Translations under genes and position numbers: made by a program
The notes under the pieces: generated by a model
Databases searched by the model: none
What the model saw: the letters and a program-made list of their open reading frames with translations, nothing else
What the model was told of the DNA's origin: nothing
Shown here: positions 21,428 to 33,284 of the stretch, in pieces
Numbering within the stretch: position 1 is the stretch's first letter
Layout of the letters: every line of letters starts with the position of its first letter
DNA from: Thinopyrum elongatum
Lineage: Eukaryota > Streptophyta > Magnoliopsida > Poales > Poaceae
Assembly: GCA_011799875.1 (NCBI GenBank)
Contig: CM022298.1
Coordinates: forward strand, 56,323,015-56,387,014
Reading direction: 5' to 3'
DNA: 64,000 nucleotides

Positions 21428-23723
21428 TGTGCTGCCAGAAGCAATCACTGGCATCGGCGGAGCGGTCTGACCGGACTTCTCGCACACAGACTGCACATTT
21501 GGTTTTGACACCTCAGTCATACTAGTTAGTAATGAGACAAACACTACATGCATGTTTTGGCTAATCTGCAGAAGAAACTTACCACAAGGAGCTCGTACAT
21601 GGCCCTTGCCTGCATGTCATTCCGTGCCCTCTCCTCCTCCAACATCTTTGTCGTCCTCTCCTCCAACTCCCGCTGCCTCTCCGCCGCCTCCGCCAGAAGT
21701 TTCTCCGTTCTATCTCTCTCACTCTGTATAGCAGCCTGCAACACCACTCACATGACAATTTGTAATCATTGATGGAAGCGCACACAATGTAATGGAGAAA
21801 GATAGCTGAGTACGTATAACTAACCTTGAAGGCGAGTTGGACTGGCCGTTCACGAGGCCTTATCTCAGGAGCGGAGCTCGACTGGCGCGCCTTGATCTCC
21901 GGGAGAGTGCTAGGACAACGGATAAGTCCATCTCCCATGGCTATGTAGCCATGGGACCTCCCGCCACCAGATATCATCAGCAGCTCTGTATCAATGGGAC
22001 CCTGGCTCGGGTTAAAGTCCTCCCCTTTCCTCGCCTTCCCCTGATCTCTATATTTCACGAGCTTGTCGTGGGAGGAGATGTTGGTGAAGTTCTTTGGATC
22101 ATTGAGGTCAGACACAGAGAATGCCTTGACTTTCTTGTAAGGGCCAGTGTGGGCCATGGCATAAAGGTCGTACACCTTTGGCACCTTATCCGCCTTATTG
22201 TAGCGTGCCTGAAAGAGAGAAACAAAGTAAATTAGTAATTAAAGGGCTAAAGCTAGCATGATGAATGAATTGCATGAATCATGAAGCAAACCACATACCC
22301 AGTTCCGCCCGAACTGATAAAAGTTGGAGCTGCCTTGATGGTGTGGCACACCTTCCATTTGGGCACGTTTGTCCTTGGCCTCTTTGTGGAGGGCTACCCA
22401 TTCTTTTGAGCACCACTCATTGACCAACACCTCCCAACAATCCATCCGATCCGCACACCATCTCGGAGGGGCCTAGGTTAGCAAATAGAAACTTGAGCGC
22501 TACGGCTATGAATTACTAAATGAAGGAAGTAAGTACAAGGCCTTAAGAATTACCTTCATGTACTCCACCTTACTCAAGAACTTCTCATGGCACGCCGGCT
22601 TGGTCTTCTTGATACCACGCGAGGCGTAGTAGTCTCGAACAGCTTGCACCCGAGCCTCGTGCCGTAAGTTCTGTAGTAGGCGCTTGCAGACGTTATCGAT
22701 AACATTTGCCGCTTCCTCCTCGTATCCCTCCTCCCACCTGTAGAATGTCTGCAATCAAATGAGACAATATTGATTAGTACAATTAATAACTAGCTAGTTG
22801 AAGATTTTTAATTGTGTAAAGGAGAAATTACCCAGAACTTTCTGATCACCACGTCTGCCCTCGTCTTGCACAAGACACCGTCGATAATCTCACCCGGCGG
22901 GGCCGAGGCAGCCAAGTAGTGCTCCCAACTCAATCCAAGCTCTGGAAGCCGACCCTCACCAGGCAACGTGACAAACCCCGGGAAGTTTTGCCGACAAAGA
23001 ACTCCAAGGACGGAGTTGGGCCGGCGGACACTATGATGGTGGTCCCAACCCCTGCAGCATGACAAGGCCAACGCATTAGTTATTTGAAGAAGCGTGAATG
23101 CAGAAGGTACAAAAAGATTAAATGCACTTTCCTCTCCCCATCAGGGAAAATCAACCACCTCTGCTCGCGGGTCGCCAGCACGGACGGGAGCCGTGTACAA
23201 CCACGCTGGTAGACGGTGCCCCCTTCCTCCTCAATATCAGTCGGCTCACCGCCATCATCAGCATGGCCACTCGGCTCCTCAGGCTGATCCGGCCAGGTAC
23301 CCCATCCAGACGTGTGCTACTCCGGGGTCTCATGGGCCGAACTCTCGTGGGCCGAAGGCCCGTCGACCCGAGGCTCGTGGGCCAAAGACCCGTGGACCGG
23401 AGGCTCGTGGACCGGAGTCCGTGTAGCCTCCTCCTCGGACGAGTCCACCCTAGCAGTCACGTGCTCGGGTGAAACAGCTAGGGGTGGCGGCGAGGAAGGC
23501 GCCGTAGCAGGCACCCTACCTCCTCTCCCGCGACCACGTGCTCCAGCTCCTCTCTCTTCTTACCTCGTCCCCTGCTGGGCACCGCGGCCGACAAAGAAGG
23601 GCCCGGCGGTGTCGCCATACTGTCCAGCAACGCTCGGCGGAGAGGTGCGTGTGGAATGGAAGACCTCACACCACGCGCCGACGAAGAAGGGGCCTCGGCG
23701 CGCTCCCGACCAGCGCCCACCAT
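21428..23723 (-). pseudogene. TNPA-like second CACTA protein (Transposase_24 type), at least seven exons
   Basis: Exons with GT-AG borders read on the minus strand: 23723-23128, 23051-22832, 22748-22554, 22472-22299, 22208-21825, 21735-21583, 21521-21428. A further 3' exon near 21345-21260 is possible. Exon 1 starts MVGAGRERAEAPSSSARG, is Pro/Ser/Glu rich and ends with RGCTRLPSVLATREQRWLIF. Later exons give FPGFVTLPGEGRLPELGLSW, TFYRWEEGYEEEAANVIDNV, WCSKEWVALHKEAKDKRAQM, VYDLYAMAHTGPYKKVKAFS, and a coiled coil (RDRTEKLLAEAAERQRELEE). This matches the plant Ptta/En/Spm Transposase_24 family, whose members act with TNP2 and bind subterminal repeats. Exon 1 has a frameshift near 23510 and a TAG at 23318-23316. 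Confidence 0.7.
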
Positions 23724-23860
23724 CTTTCAACACCTGCCATGACAAAGAGTAAACAAAATTAGTACAACATAAAAAAAATACCGACATGAATAATAATATG
23801 TATATCACTTAAGTGTATCATCATCAAGTACAACATAAAAAAATTGAATACCTGACACTA

Positions 23861-26800
23861 CTAATAATCTCGATTAGTATCATCAATAAATGCATAATCA
23901 TCATCATCACTATAATCAATGATGGGCTCATAGGGTTCAGTGGCATCAACATGTGGAAGGCCACCTTGACGTAATCGGTCAAGCATTGACAGGTCATCCG
24001 CAGCAGTAACCTCTTCTTGTTCCGGCTCTTCTTGTTCCTCCTCTGGGGTGATGTCGGATTCACTGTCGCTGTCTACTTCAATGTTTTGGGGTGAAGTATA
24101 GCGGTTCTTGAAACGCTTTTTGGAAAGACGTGTCTCTTGGAAGAATTCTCCTTCATATGTGTCTGGGTTAATGTGAGGTTCATAATCCTCTTCCTTTGGG
24201 GGAGATAGTCTAGCACGTGGCGGCACTTCATAAACGACATCCCAACCTTTCAGATTTGGATTAGTTTGGCAGGCCCACGGTAGATAGAATACTTGGGTCG
24301 CCTGTTGAGCCGTAATATAGACATCAGGAACATCTAAATGGTGCTTTGGTTGATTTCAACTAGCCCTATATGTTCATGAGTCCTTCTAGTCTCCTTCGGC
24401 TGAAACCAATAACATTTGAAGACTACGACATTCGGTGGGTTGTCACCATAGAATAGAAGTTCATAAATTGCTTCAACTCTCCCATAATACTTGGTACCTC
24501 CTTCGCCGATAGCAGATACACAACAATTTGTAGACTTTCGGTCGGCCATAGATAGCTCTTTGCCATAGGTACGAAAGCGATACCCGTTGATGTCGTATTT
24601 GTCAAATGAACGGACCTTATAGTCAAAACCATTAGCGACTTGTCTCAATTCGGCGTCCAAAGACTCTGAATTAGCCTACAAGTTTAATATGAAAGGATTG
24701 TTGCATTACGCACAAATTAGCAAATGAAATGAAATTGTCTAATAGAAATTACCGTTTGTTTGAACCAAGAGATGAAACCGGGATAGCCGCCTCCTTGCTT
24801 TGCGAGAAGCTCATACTCTTCGACGGAATCCTTTTGGATCACCGCTCCATACGAGAATATGGCGACGTATCGACTGTATGAAATATCCAGGAATAAGAGC
24901 AGTTCAAAGGAAATAGAAGTTGCGAAACAATGTACCGAGAACTTACTCGATGTACGGCCGCACTTCTATCAGGTTGTTGAAGATATACAACGAAATGGTC
25001 CGCCATTCTTCGTTATCCAAAGATACTGGATTTGAAACACTGGCTGGTGCGAGATTCCCTTTGAATAGGCTGAGGTTGGATCCACCCTTTTTAGGGTCGT
25101 CAGCATTGTACCGAGGCTTCGGATTATGCAAATGACGATTTTTGGCTTCGTAGTGTGCTGTCACGAAGTTTGCCGCCTCCTCAGTGATGAATGCCTCAGC
25201 CATCGATGCTTCAATTCTACGTTTATTTTTACATTTTTCTCGAAGCGTCTTCTACATCCTCTCAGTTGGGTAGCACCAACGATTTTGCACGGGCCCCCCC
25301 AATCTTGCCTCGGTCGGGAGATGCAAAATCAAATGCTGCATTGGATTAAAGAAGCCCGGTGGAAAGATCTTCTCTAACTTGCAGATCAACTCCGGCGCCA
25401 ACTCTTCCATTTCTTCTAGCATGCCAGGCGATAGTTCTTTCGCACAAAGAACACGGAAGAAATAGCTGAGTTCTGCCAGTACTAGCCATTCATCCTCAGG
25501 GATGAAGCCACGCAACATCACCGGCATTACCCGCTCAATCCATATGTGCCAATCCTGACTCTTGAGACCAAATATCTTCAATTTATCAAGATTCGCTCCC
25601 CTCTCTAGATTCGCTGCATACCCATTGGGGAACATCAACTGCATTTTCACCCACAAGATAATTTCCCTCATAGCTGGCCTTCCAAGATTGAACCATGCCT
25701 TTGGCTTCGTCCAGTTCTGCTTTCCTTTCGGTTCTTTCATGTTTTGTAACGGCCTATCACATAGCGCCTCCAGATCGACTCTAGCCTTAGTATTATCCTT
25801 TGACTTCCCATCTATGCCGAACAATGTACCAAAAAGTGCCTCGGCGATATTCTTCTCAGTGTGCATCACGTCGATGTTGTGTGGGCAAAGGAGGTCTTTG
25901 AAGTAAGGCAGATCCCATAAGCATGTCTTGTGAGTCCAGGCGTGCTTAGAATTATACCCCTTGAAGTACCCTGGACGCTCTGGATCTGGCTCGAGAGCGT
26001 TTAACTGATCCAGGGTCTGTTGGCCTGTCAACGCAGGTGGTGCAGAGTTTTTGACAACTCTACCTCTGATGAAGTTCTTCTTGTCTTTCCTGAACTTATG
26101 GCGAGGATCCAGGAACTGTCTATGCATGTCGAAGCAAGAAAACTTGCGACCGGCCTGAAGCCAACGAAACTCAAGAGCTCCCTTGCATGTGGGGCACGGG
26201 AACCTTCCATGCACACACCAGCCAACGAATAGCGCATACGCCGGCAAGTCATGCGTCGAGTACATGTACCAGACACGCATTATGAAGTTCCGTTTGCTAT
26301 AGGCGTCGTATGTCTTGAACCCATTATCCCAGGCTTCTTGCAATTCGTCCTTAAGCGGCTGCATGTACACATTCATATTTTTCCCCGGATAGTTGGGCCC
26401 TGGAATTATCAACGTCAGGAAAATGTTCTTTCTTTGCATAATCTGTCCGAGGGGGAGATTGAGTGGAAAGACAAATACGGGCCAACAACTGTATTGGGCT
26501 GCCGTCATACCAAACACACTGAACCCATCCGTGCTGATGCCGACTCGAGGATGCCTTGGATCTGCCGCTTTGTCAGCATGTAATTCATCAAACTTTTTCC
26601 ACGCAACACCATCCGATGTGTGTACAATCATCAGATTCCCATCTGCATCTAGTTCGGTTCTTTTTCCTGTTTTGTGCCATGTCATCTGTCTGGCCGTCTC
26701 TTCGACCATGAAAAGACGTTGAAGTCTTGGTACGATTGGCATATACCGAAGAACACTAACGGGGATTTTGGTCTGTGTCTTCTCACCCATACCATTGTCT

Positions 26801-27498
26801 ACCACAACATACCTGGAAGACTTGCAAATGGGACAATAGTTCAAGTCCGCATAGTCAAGCCTAAATAAGGCACATCCTTTCTCACAGGCATGTATCTTCT
26901 CATAGGGCATCTTCAGTGCACAGAGGATTTTGTCCGACTGGTACAGGTTTGCAGGCATTACATGCCCTTTGGGTAGAAAGCGTCCAAATACTATCATCAT
27001 TGCGTCGTAGCATTCTCTGCCCAAGTTGAACTGAGCCTTCAGAGCCATTACTTGTGAGATGGCATCCAACTGACAAAGCTCAGTGTGCTCGTGGAGCGGA
27101 CGTTTTGAAGACTCCAACATTTCATTGAAGGCCTTTGCAGATTCCTCCATCTCCTCGTCCGAATCCCGAGCATCATCATAGTCTTGCACCATGTTTTCCA
27201 TCCCGGTACCATGCTCGTCGGTGCGACGACGATCCACCTCAGCTCGGTCACGTTGGGCAGACTCACCATGATATGTCCACACCGTATAATCGGGCGTAAA
27301 ACCACTCTTCTGCAGGTGTTTGCCCATTTCAGCCTCTGTCCTCTTTTCCCAATTGCCGCACCAGAAACAGGGGCACCAGGTTTTCCTCTGGCCATTTGCA
27401 AATGCGGTTTGCACAAACCCCTTGGTTTTTGTGAACCATTCAGCGCTCCATTTGTTCTGACCAGTGTGACCGGTATACATCCACGCACGATCACTCAT
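23861..27498 (-). pseudogene. TNP2: TNP2-type CACTA transposase of X, three exons, nearly intact
   Basis: Exons 27498-24957, 24873-24753 and 24675-23861 join in phase. The start MSDRAWMYTGHTGQNKWSAE matches the transposase-associated domain with CPCFWCGNW (an in-frame ATG at 27525 is an alternative). The tnp2 core carries HDLPAYALFVGWCVHGRFPC and NIDVMHTEKNIAEALFGTLF. DUF4218 follows (VMPVMLRGFIPEDEWLVLAE) and ends at PTERM. DUF4216 is in exon 3 (KVRSFDKYDINGYRFRTYGK), then an acidic tail ending DDTNRDY. Lesions: TAG at 25254-25252, just after PTERM, and a one-base deletion near 24336 after NQSTI. Without these it would be about 1150 residues, normal for TNP2. It heads the same transcription direction as the TNPA-like gene 138 bp downstream. 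Confidence 0.85.
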
Positions 27499-27525
27499 CT
27501 TGACTTTCAGAGCTAATGGACACAC

Positions 27526-28279
27526 AACAAATATATATATAATTCACCATGTATATATTCATCAGTTGATCTACTTTGTCAATTTTATTACGTCCATGCA
27601 ACCTACACTCTAATAGGTAATGATAGGTCCTAATCCCACCCGAGTATGTGTAGATTGGGTTCATTTTCCCATGCTATGCTCCGGATCCGACGCAAAATTT
27701 TGGCAGCACCTCCCCGCTGTTCTCCTGATACACGTCTCTACAATAAACAGAGAGGATGTGTACCCGGAGAACAACAGGGGAGGCACTGACGAAATTTATG
27801 CGTCGGATCCGGAGCAAAGCATATGGGAAAACGAACCCAATCTACACATACTTGGGCTGTCCATGGATAGCGTTGTACAATTCGAAAGAATCAAGGTTAT
27901 AAATATGCAAATGCATGCATAATTATAACTATAACGCTTTCGAACGGGAGACACATATTGGTTACGCATACTGATGATTCAAGACACATATATAGCTAGC
28001 TATCAAGTTTCATCGGCACGAACACCGGAACAGAGCAAATAATTAATGGGGGAGGAGGACATGTCATTTGTGCTCACCCACGAACGAAGGGGCAGAGCTC
28101 GTCAAACGCACGGCGAGGTCGTCGAACACCAAACCTCGCAGCGATGAAACAACTGCACATTTAAATCTACCCGATCAACACAATTATATATGATGTTTTT
28201 CATAACAAAATCGAAAAATATACGACCTAACTAATAATTCACAAATATATGACCCCGTCGGCCTCTGGAAGGCCAAAGA
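27526..28279. other. X 5' leader
   Basis: No credible ORF. Matches dX 12573-13092 in reverse complement. Contains an imperfect repeat of CCGGATCCGACGCA... at 27680-27690 and, inverted, 27800-27812. Confidence 0.6.
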
Positions 28280-28862
28280 ACACCTTTTCGGGAGGTGTCG
28301 GGGGTCGGGGTGTCATGTCGGTGTCGGGGTGCCGTGTCGGGGTCGGGTGCTGTTTCGCGGTCGGGGGGTCGGGGTGTCGTGTCGGGGTCGCGGGTGTCGG
28401 GGTCAGGGGGTCAGGGGTCGTGGTGTCGGGGTGTGGTGTCGGGGTGTGGTGTCGGGGTCGGGGTGTCGGGGTCAGGGGGGCAGGGGTCGGGGTGTCGGGG
28501 TGTCGTGTCGGGGTCGGGGTGTCGTGTCGGAGTCGGGTGTCGGGTGTCGGGGTCGGGGGTCGTGGTGTCGTGGTGTGGTGTCGGGGTCGGGGTGTCGGGG
28601 TGTGGTGTCGGGGTCGGGGTATCGGGGTCAGGGGGTCAGGGTCGGGGTGTCGGGGTGTCGTGTCGGGGTCGGGGTGTCGTGTCGGAGTCGGGTGTCGGGG
28701 TCAGGGGGTCGGGGTGTCGGGGTGTGGTGTTGGGGTCGGGGTGTCGGGGTTGGGGGGTCAGGGGTCGGGGTGTCGGTGTGGTGTCGGGGTCGGGTGTCGG
28801 GGTCAGGGGGTCAGGGGTCGGGGTGTCGGGGTGTGGTGTCGGGGTCAGGGGGTCGGGGTGTT
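28280..28862. repeat. G-rich minisatellite of X
   Basis: About 580 bp of GGGGTCGGGGTGTCGGGGT-type units in tandem with variants (GGGGTCAGGGGGTCAGGGG). All three frames stay open over it only because the unit lacks stops. On the plus strand it has many runs of four or five G. Confidence 0.95.
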
Positions 28863-29146
28863 TCCTTCTATCCTTCTTCTTCTTCTTTCTTTCTTTCTCT
28901 TCTTCTTCTTCTTTCCTTTCTTCTTCTTCTTCTTTCATCTTTTTTCTACTTCTTTTACTTCTTTTCGTTTCTTCTTTTCTTCTTCTACTTCTTTTCTTCT
29001 TCTTCTTTTTTCATCTTTTTTCTACTTCCTTTCTTTTCTTCCTTTCTTCTTCCTCTACTTCTTATCTTCTTCTTCTTCTTTCATCTTTTTTCTACTTCTT
29101 TTCTTTTCTTCTTCTTCTACTTCTACTTCTTCTACTTCTTTTCTAA
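28863..29146. repeat. CT/CTT microsatellite tract of X
   Basis: TTCTTCTTCTTTC and CTACTTCTTTTC repeats, with partial copies of a TTTCATCTTTTTTCTACTTC unit at 28935, 29010 and 29080. Same position as the T0 tract. Confidence 0.9.
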
Positions 29147-29796
29147 CACTAACACTAACACATATGTAGCACTAAATCTAACACTAACACATATGTAGCC
29201 CTAAATCTAACACTAACACTAGCACATATATAGTACTAAATCTAACACTAACAATTAAACAGCAAAAAAAATGAAAAAACAGAAGAAAAAAAAGAAAAAA
29301 ATAACTCACCGGAGCAATGGGACGGTCGGGGCAATGGGCGGGTGGGCCGGCGACGTGGCGGCGCGCCGGGGCAGTGGGACGTTCGGGGCAGTGGCCGGGG
29401 CGGGGTGGGCCGGCGACGTGGTGGCGCGCCGAGCGCCGGGCGCCGGGGCAGCGGGATGGTGGAGCGACGGGGCGTCGGCGGTGGGGTGGGGGCGGCGGGG
29501 TGTGGGGCGATGGGGCAAGCGGGGGCGGGGGAGGTGGCGGGGCGGCGCCGGGCGGCGGGATGGTGGGCGACGGGGCGTCGGCGGGTGGGGTGGGGGCGGC
29601 GGGGTGGTGGGGCGACGGGGCAAGCGGTGGCGGGGGCGGGGGCGGGGGCGGCGGCGGCGGCGGGTGGCGGGGGCGGCACCGGGCGCCGGGGGCGGCGGTG
29701 GGTGGATCTGGTGGCGGGGCGTCGGGGAGGAGAGAGGGAGAGAAGAGAGAGTAACGGGCGGGGGGTGGGGGCTCGACCGGCCGTTAGGTTAGTTAG
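29147..29796. other. X leader: CTAACA repeats and GC-rich block
   Basis: CTAACACTAACACATATGTA repeats (29147-29250), then 29300-29770 with over 75% GC in GGGGCGGTGGG-like repeats. The ORFs are low-complexity Gly/Arg/Ala or Pro/Ala and are not supported as genes. Confidence 0.55.
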
Positions 29797-30058
29797 CCTT
29801 TGCCGTCCGCTTTTTTTTATCTTTGCCGTCTGCTAGCAGACGGCAAAGAGGGGGGCGTTAAGTTTTTCTAATCGGCTTGTTACTGGGGGGGCACGTCTCT
29901 CTTTGCCGTCAGCCAGCTGACGGCAAAGAAGTGACAGATGGCAAAGACCATTTTTGTCGTCTGCCAGTTGTTTGCCGTCTGCTTTTTGGTAGCTGATGGC
30001 AAAGACCTTCTTTGCCGTCTGCTAGCAGACGGCAAAGAACTGGCAGACGGCAAGAACT
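29797..30058. repeat. X 5' subterminal repeats, terminus missing
   Basis: TTTGCCGTC motifs in both orientations, including the TTTGCCGTCTGCTAGCAGAC palindrome at 29823-29848 and 30011-30036, identical to that in T0. The array ends abruptly at 30058 without CACTA. Confidence 0.85.
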
Positions 30059-30060
30059 GG

Positions 30061-32390
30061 TTATGAACATATTTCTTTAAGACTCCCATGAATCTCTCAA
30101 AGGGGAACATATTGTGAAGAAATACAAGACCCAGAACGTTAATCTCTTCGCATAGGTGACCTAGGATGTGCGTCATGATGTTGAACAAGGATGGTGGGAA
30201 CACCAACTCGAAACTGATAAGACATTGCACCAAATCATTCTCTAACATTGGTATGATTTCTGGATCGATTACCTTCTGAGTGATTGCATTGAGGAATGCA
30301 CATAGCTTCACAATGGCTAAACGAATGTTTTCCGGTAGAAGCCCCCTCAATGCAACCGGAAGCAGCTTCGTCATAATCACGTGGCAGTCATGAGACTTTA
30401 GGTTCTGGAACTTTTTCTCTGCCATATTTATTATTCCCTTTATATTCAACGAGAAGCCAGACGGGACCTTCATACTGAGCAGGCATTCAAAGAAGATTTC
30501 CTTCTCTTCTTTGGTAAGAGCGTAGCTGGCATGACCCTGATGTATGCCGTCCTTTCCATGCATACGTTGCTGGTCCTCCCATGCCTCCGCTGTATCTTTT
30601 GTCTTCCCATACATGCCCAAGAAGCCAAGCAGGGTCACGCAAAGATTCTTCGTCACGTGCATCACGTCGATTGCAGAGCGGACCTCTAGGTCTTTCCAAT
30701 AGGGTAGGTCCCAAAATATAGATTTCTTCTTCCACATGGGTGCGCGTTCGTCAACGTCATTCAGAACAGGTTGTCCGCCAGGACCCTTTCCAAAGATTAC
30801 CTTCAAATCCTTGACCATATGATGTACATCATCACCAGTATGGTGGCGAGGCTTCGTCCGGTGATCCGCCTCACCTTTGAAATGCTTGCCTTTCTTTCTT
30901 ACGGGATGCCTGCTCGGAAGAAATCGACGATGTTCCAGGTACACATTCTTCTTACAATTATCCAAATATATACTGTCGGTATCATCCAAACAGTGCGTGC
31001 ATGCGCGGTATCCCTTGTTTGTCTGTCCTGAAAGGTTACTGAGAGCAGGCCAATCATTGATGGTCACAAACAGCAACGCATGTAGGTCAAATTCCTCCTG
31101 TCTGTGCTCATTCCACGCACGTACACCTTTTCCATTCCACAGCTGTAAGAGTTCTTCAACTAATGGCCTTAGGTACACATCAATGTCGTTGCCGGGTTGC
31201 TTAGGGCCTTGGATGAGCAGTGGCATCATAATGAACTTCCGCTTCATGCATAACCAAGGAGGAAGGTTATACATACATAGAGTCACAGGCCAGGTGCTAT
31301 GATTGCTGCTCTACTCCCCAAAAGGATTAATGCCATTTGCACTTAGACCAAACCATACGTTCCTTGCGTCACCTGCAAAGTCCTCCCAGTAGTTTCTCTT
31401 GATTTTTCTCCACTGCGACCCGTCAGCGGGTACTCTCAACTTCCCGTCTTTCTTACGGTCTTCTCCGTGCCATCGCATCAACTTGGCATGCTCTTTGTTT
31501 TGGAACAAACGTTTCAACCGTGGTATTATAGGAGCATACCACATCACCTTGGCAGGAATCTTCTTCCTGGGGCGCTCGCCCTCGACATCACCAGGGTCAT
31601 CACGGCTGATCTTATAGCGCAATGCACCTCATACCGGGCACGCGTTCAAATCCTCGTACTCACCGCGGTAGAGGATGCAGTCATTAGGGCATGCATGTAT
31701 CTTCTGCACCTCTAATCCTAGAGGGCAGACAGCCATCTTTGCTTCGTACGTATTCTCAGGCAATTCGTTGTCCTTTGGAAGCATCTTCTTTAACATTACC
31801 CACAACTTTCCAAATCCCTTGTCAGATACACCATTCTCTGCCTTCCATTGCAGCAATTCCATTGTGGTGCCCAGCTTTTTCTTGTCAGCTTCGCAATTCG
31901 GGTACAACAATTTCTTGTGATCCTCTAACATGCGCTACAACTTCTTCTTCTCCTTTTCACTTACGTAATTTCTCTTTGCATCGGCAATGGCTCGACCTAG
32001 ATCATCAGCGGGCTCATCTGATGCCTCTTCTTCAGCTTCTTCCCGCATTGCCGGCTCAGCTTCTTCCCCCATTGTTGTACCATCGTATTCAGGGAACCCA
32101 TGGCCAGGATAGCTGTCGTCGTCGTCCTCTTCTTCTTCATTGTCTTCCATCATAACCCCTCTTTCTCTATGCTTGGTCCAAACATTATAGTGGGGCATGA
32201 AACCGGACTCAAACAGGTGGACGTGAATGGTTCTTGACTTAGAGTAATTCCGATCATTCTTACAACCAGCACATGGACAAGGCATAAAACCATCCACCCG
32301 CTTGTTTGCCTCAGCCGCAAGCAGAAAAGTACGCACGCCATTAACGAACTCGGGAGAGCATCGGTCATCGTACATCCATTGCCGGCTCAT
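30061..32390 (-). pseudogene. TNP2: TNP2-type transposase of T1b, 3'-truncated, three nonsense codons
   Basis: The ATG at 32390 starts MSRQWMYDDRCSPEFVNGV. Compared with T1a, the TGA at 31631-31629 (in CPV-GALRYK) is shared, while TAG codons at 31937-31935 and 31313-31311 are private. The TAG at 17554 of T1a is absent here. The reading frame breaks off in DUF4218 at FMGVLKKYVHN and then runs into the translated X subterminal repeat. The DUF4216 part is lost. Confidence 0.85.
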
Positions 32391-32486
32391 CTTCATTACA
32401 CAGCAGCGAAAAGACCAAATTAATACAAGTTCATACATAAAGTTCATACAACACTTATTCTCATAAAACAACATACAAATAGATCT

Positions 32487-32936
32487 CTAACTAAAACATT
32501 TAAATGCAACAACAAATGCGATCAAGATCGCAACTAAGGTAACAATTGATCCAACAGCATAATGATACCAAGCCTCACTATCGAAGGCATATTTTCTAAT
32601 CTTTCTAATCTTCAAGCGCATTTTCTCCATCTTGATCTTGTGATCATCGACGACATCGGCAACATGCAACTCCAATTCCATCTTCTCCCCCTCAATTCTT
32701 TTCAATTTTTCTTTCAAATTCTCGTTTTCTTTTTCAACTAAATTTAACCTCTCGACAATAGGGTCGGTTGGAATTTCCGGTTCACATACCTCCTAGATAA
32801 AAAATATCTATGTCAACTTGATGGGCATAATTTGTCATAAACATGAAATGCAAAAAATAGTTTTAAAAGAGAATATACCACATCCGAATCATAACCCGGA
32901 CGAGGGCCGACGGGGACGGATATCAAAACCATGGCA
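32487..32936 (-). CDS. Small coiled-coil/membrane-helix protein of T1b (exons 2-3)
   Basis: Exon 2 is 32936-32879 and exon 3 is 32792-32487, with the same splice borders as T1a. The final 76 residues are identical to T1a: coiled coil LKRIEGEKMELELHV, then a single hydrophobic segment AVGSIVTLVAILIAFVVAF near the C-terminus. Exon 1 near 33050-33120 has lost its ATG as in T1a. Function unknown. Confidence 0.55.
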
Positions 32937-33284
32937 CTATGTATAACAAACAACGTACGGGCTGGGTAAGATAATTATACAAGTAAATATATATATAAAT
33001 CACACAAATATGATTTTTTTTATTAAAAAAGATAAGAACAAGAGGCTCGCCACAAGGTGGTGCCGGCGACGGGACGGTGCGGACGATCGACGGTGGTTAG
33101 GACGGAGAAGGGAAGGCACTAAGTAAACCACACCTACATATGCAAACTAAGAGTTATTTTGAGCTCAAATTGCATATAAATCAAATAAACTACCACATAT
33201 AATTCCTCCCAAACTAAAAAACCCACAAATCACTATACTTATAGAGCATGCAAGAGCTAATCTAGCAATGAGAGATAAAAGGAC

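Larger units (their letters stand above)
19298..30058 (-). mobile_element. X: large CACTA element with TNP2 and TNPA-like genes, 5' end truncated
   Basis: The 3' terminus CACTACAGGAATC is at 19298. Moving right: TTTGCCGTC subterminal repeats, a 30-bp minisatellite, a multi-exon second gene, the TNP2 gene, a leader with a G-rich minisatellite and a CT tract, a GC-rich block, and 5' subterminal repeats. The genes are on the minus strand. The 5' terminus is missing: repeats end GACGGCAAGAACTGG at 30058 and join the inside of the T1b TNP2 gene with a GGTTA microhomology. X is near complete (10.8 kb) but cannot be excised without its 5' end. The TNP2 gene has one nonsense codon and one frameshift; the second gene has about two lesions. 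Confidence 0.85.

Noticed and set aside
28249..29198. Three overlapping plus-strand frames of 280-306 codons
   Set aside because: All three frames are open at once over a GGGGTC minisatellite lacking stop words and then a CT tract. No domain, no homologue.
29248..29836. Gly/Arg/Ala and Pro/Ala-rich frames on both strands
   Set aside because: Shadow frames of the GC-rich leader block of X; no domain, and T0 shows equivalent low-complexity frames.
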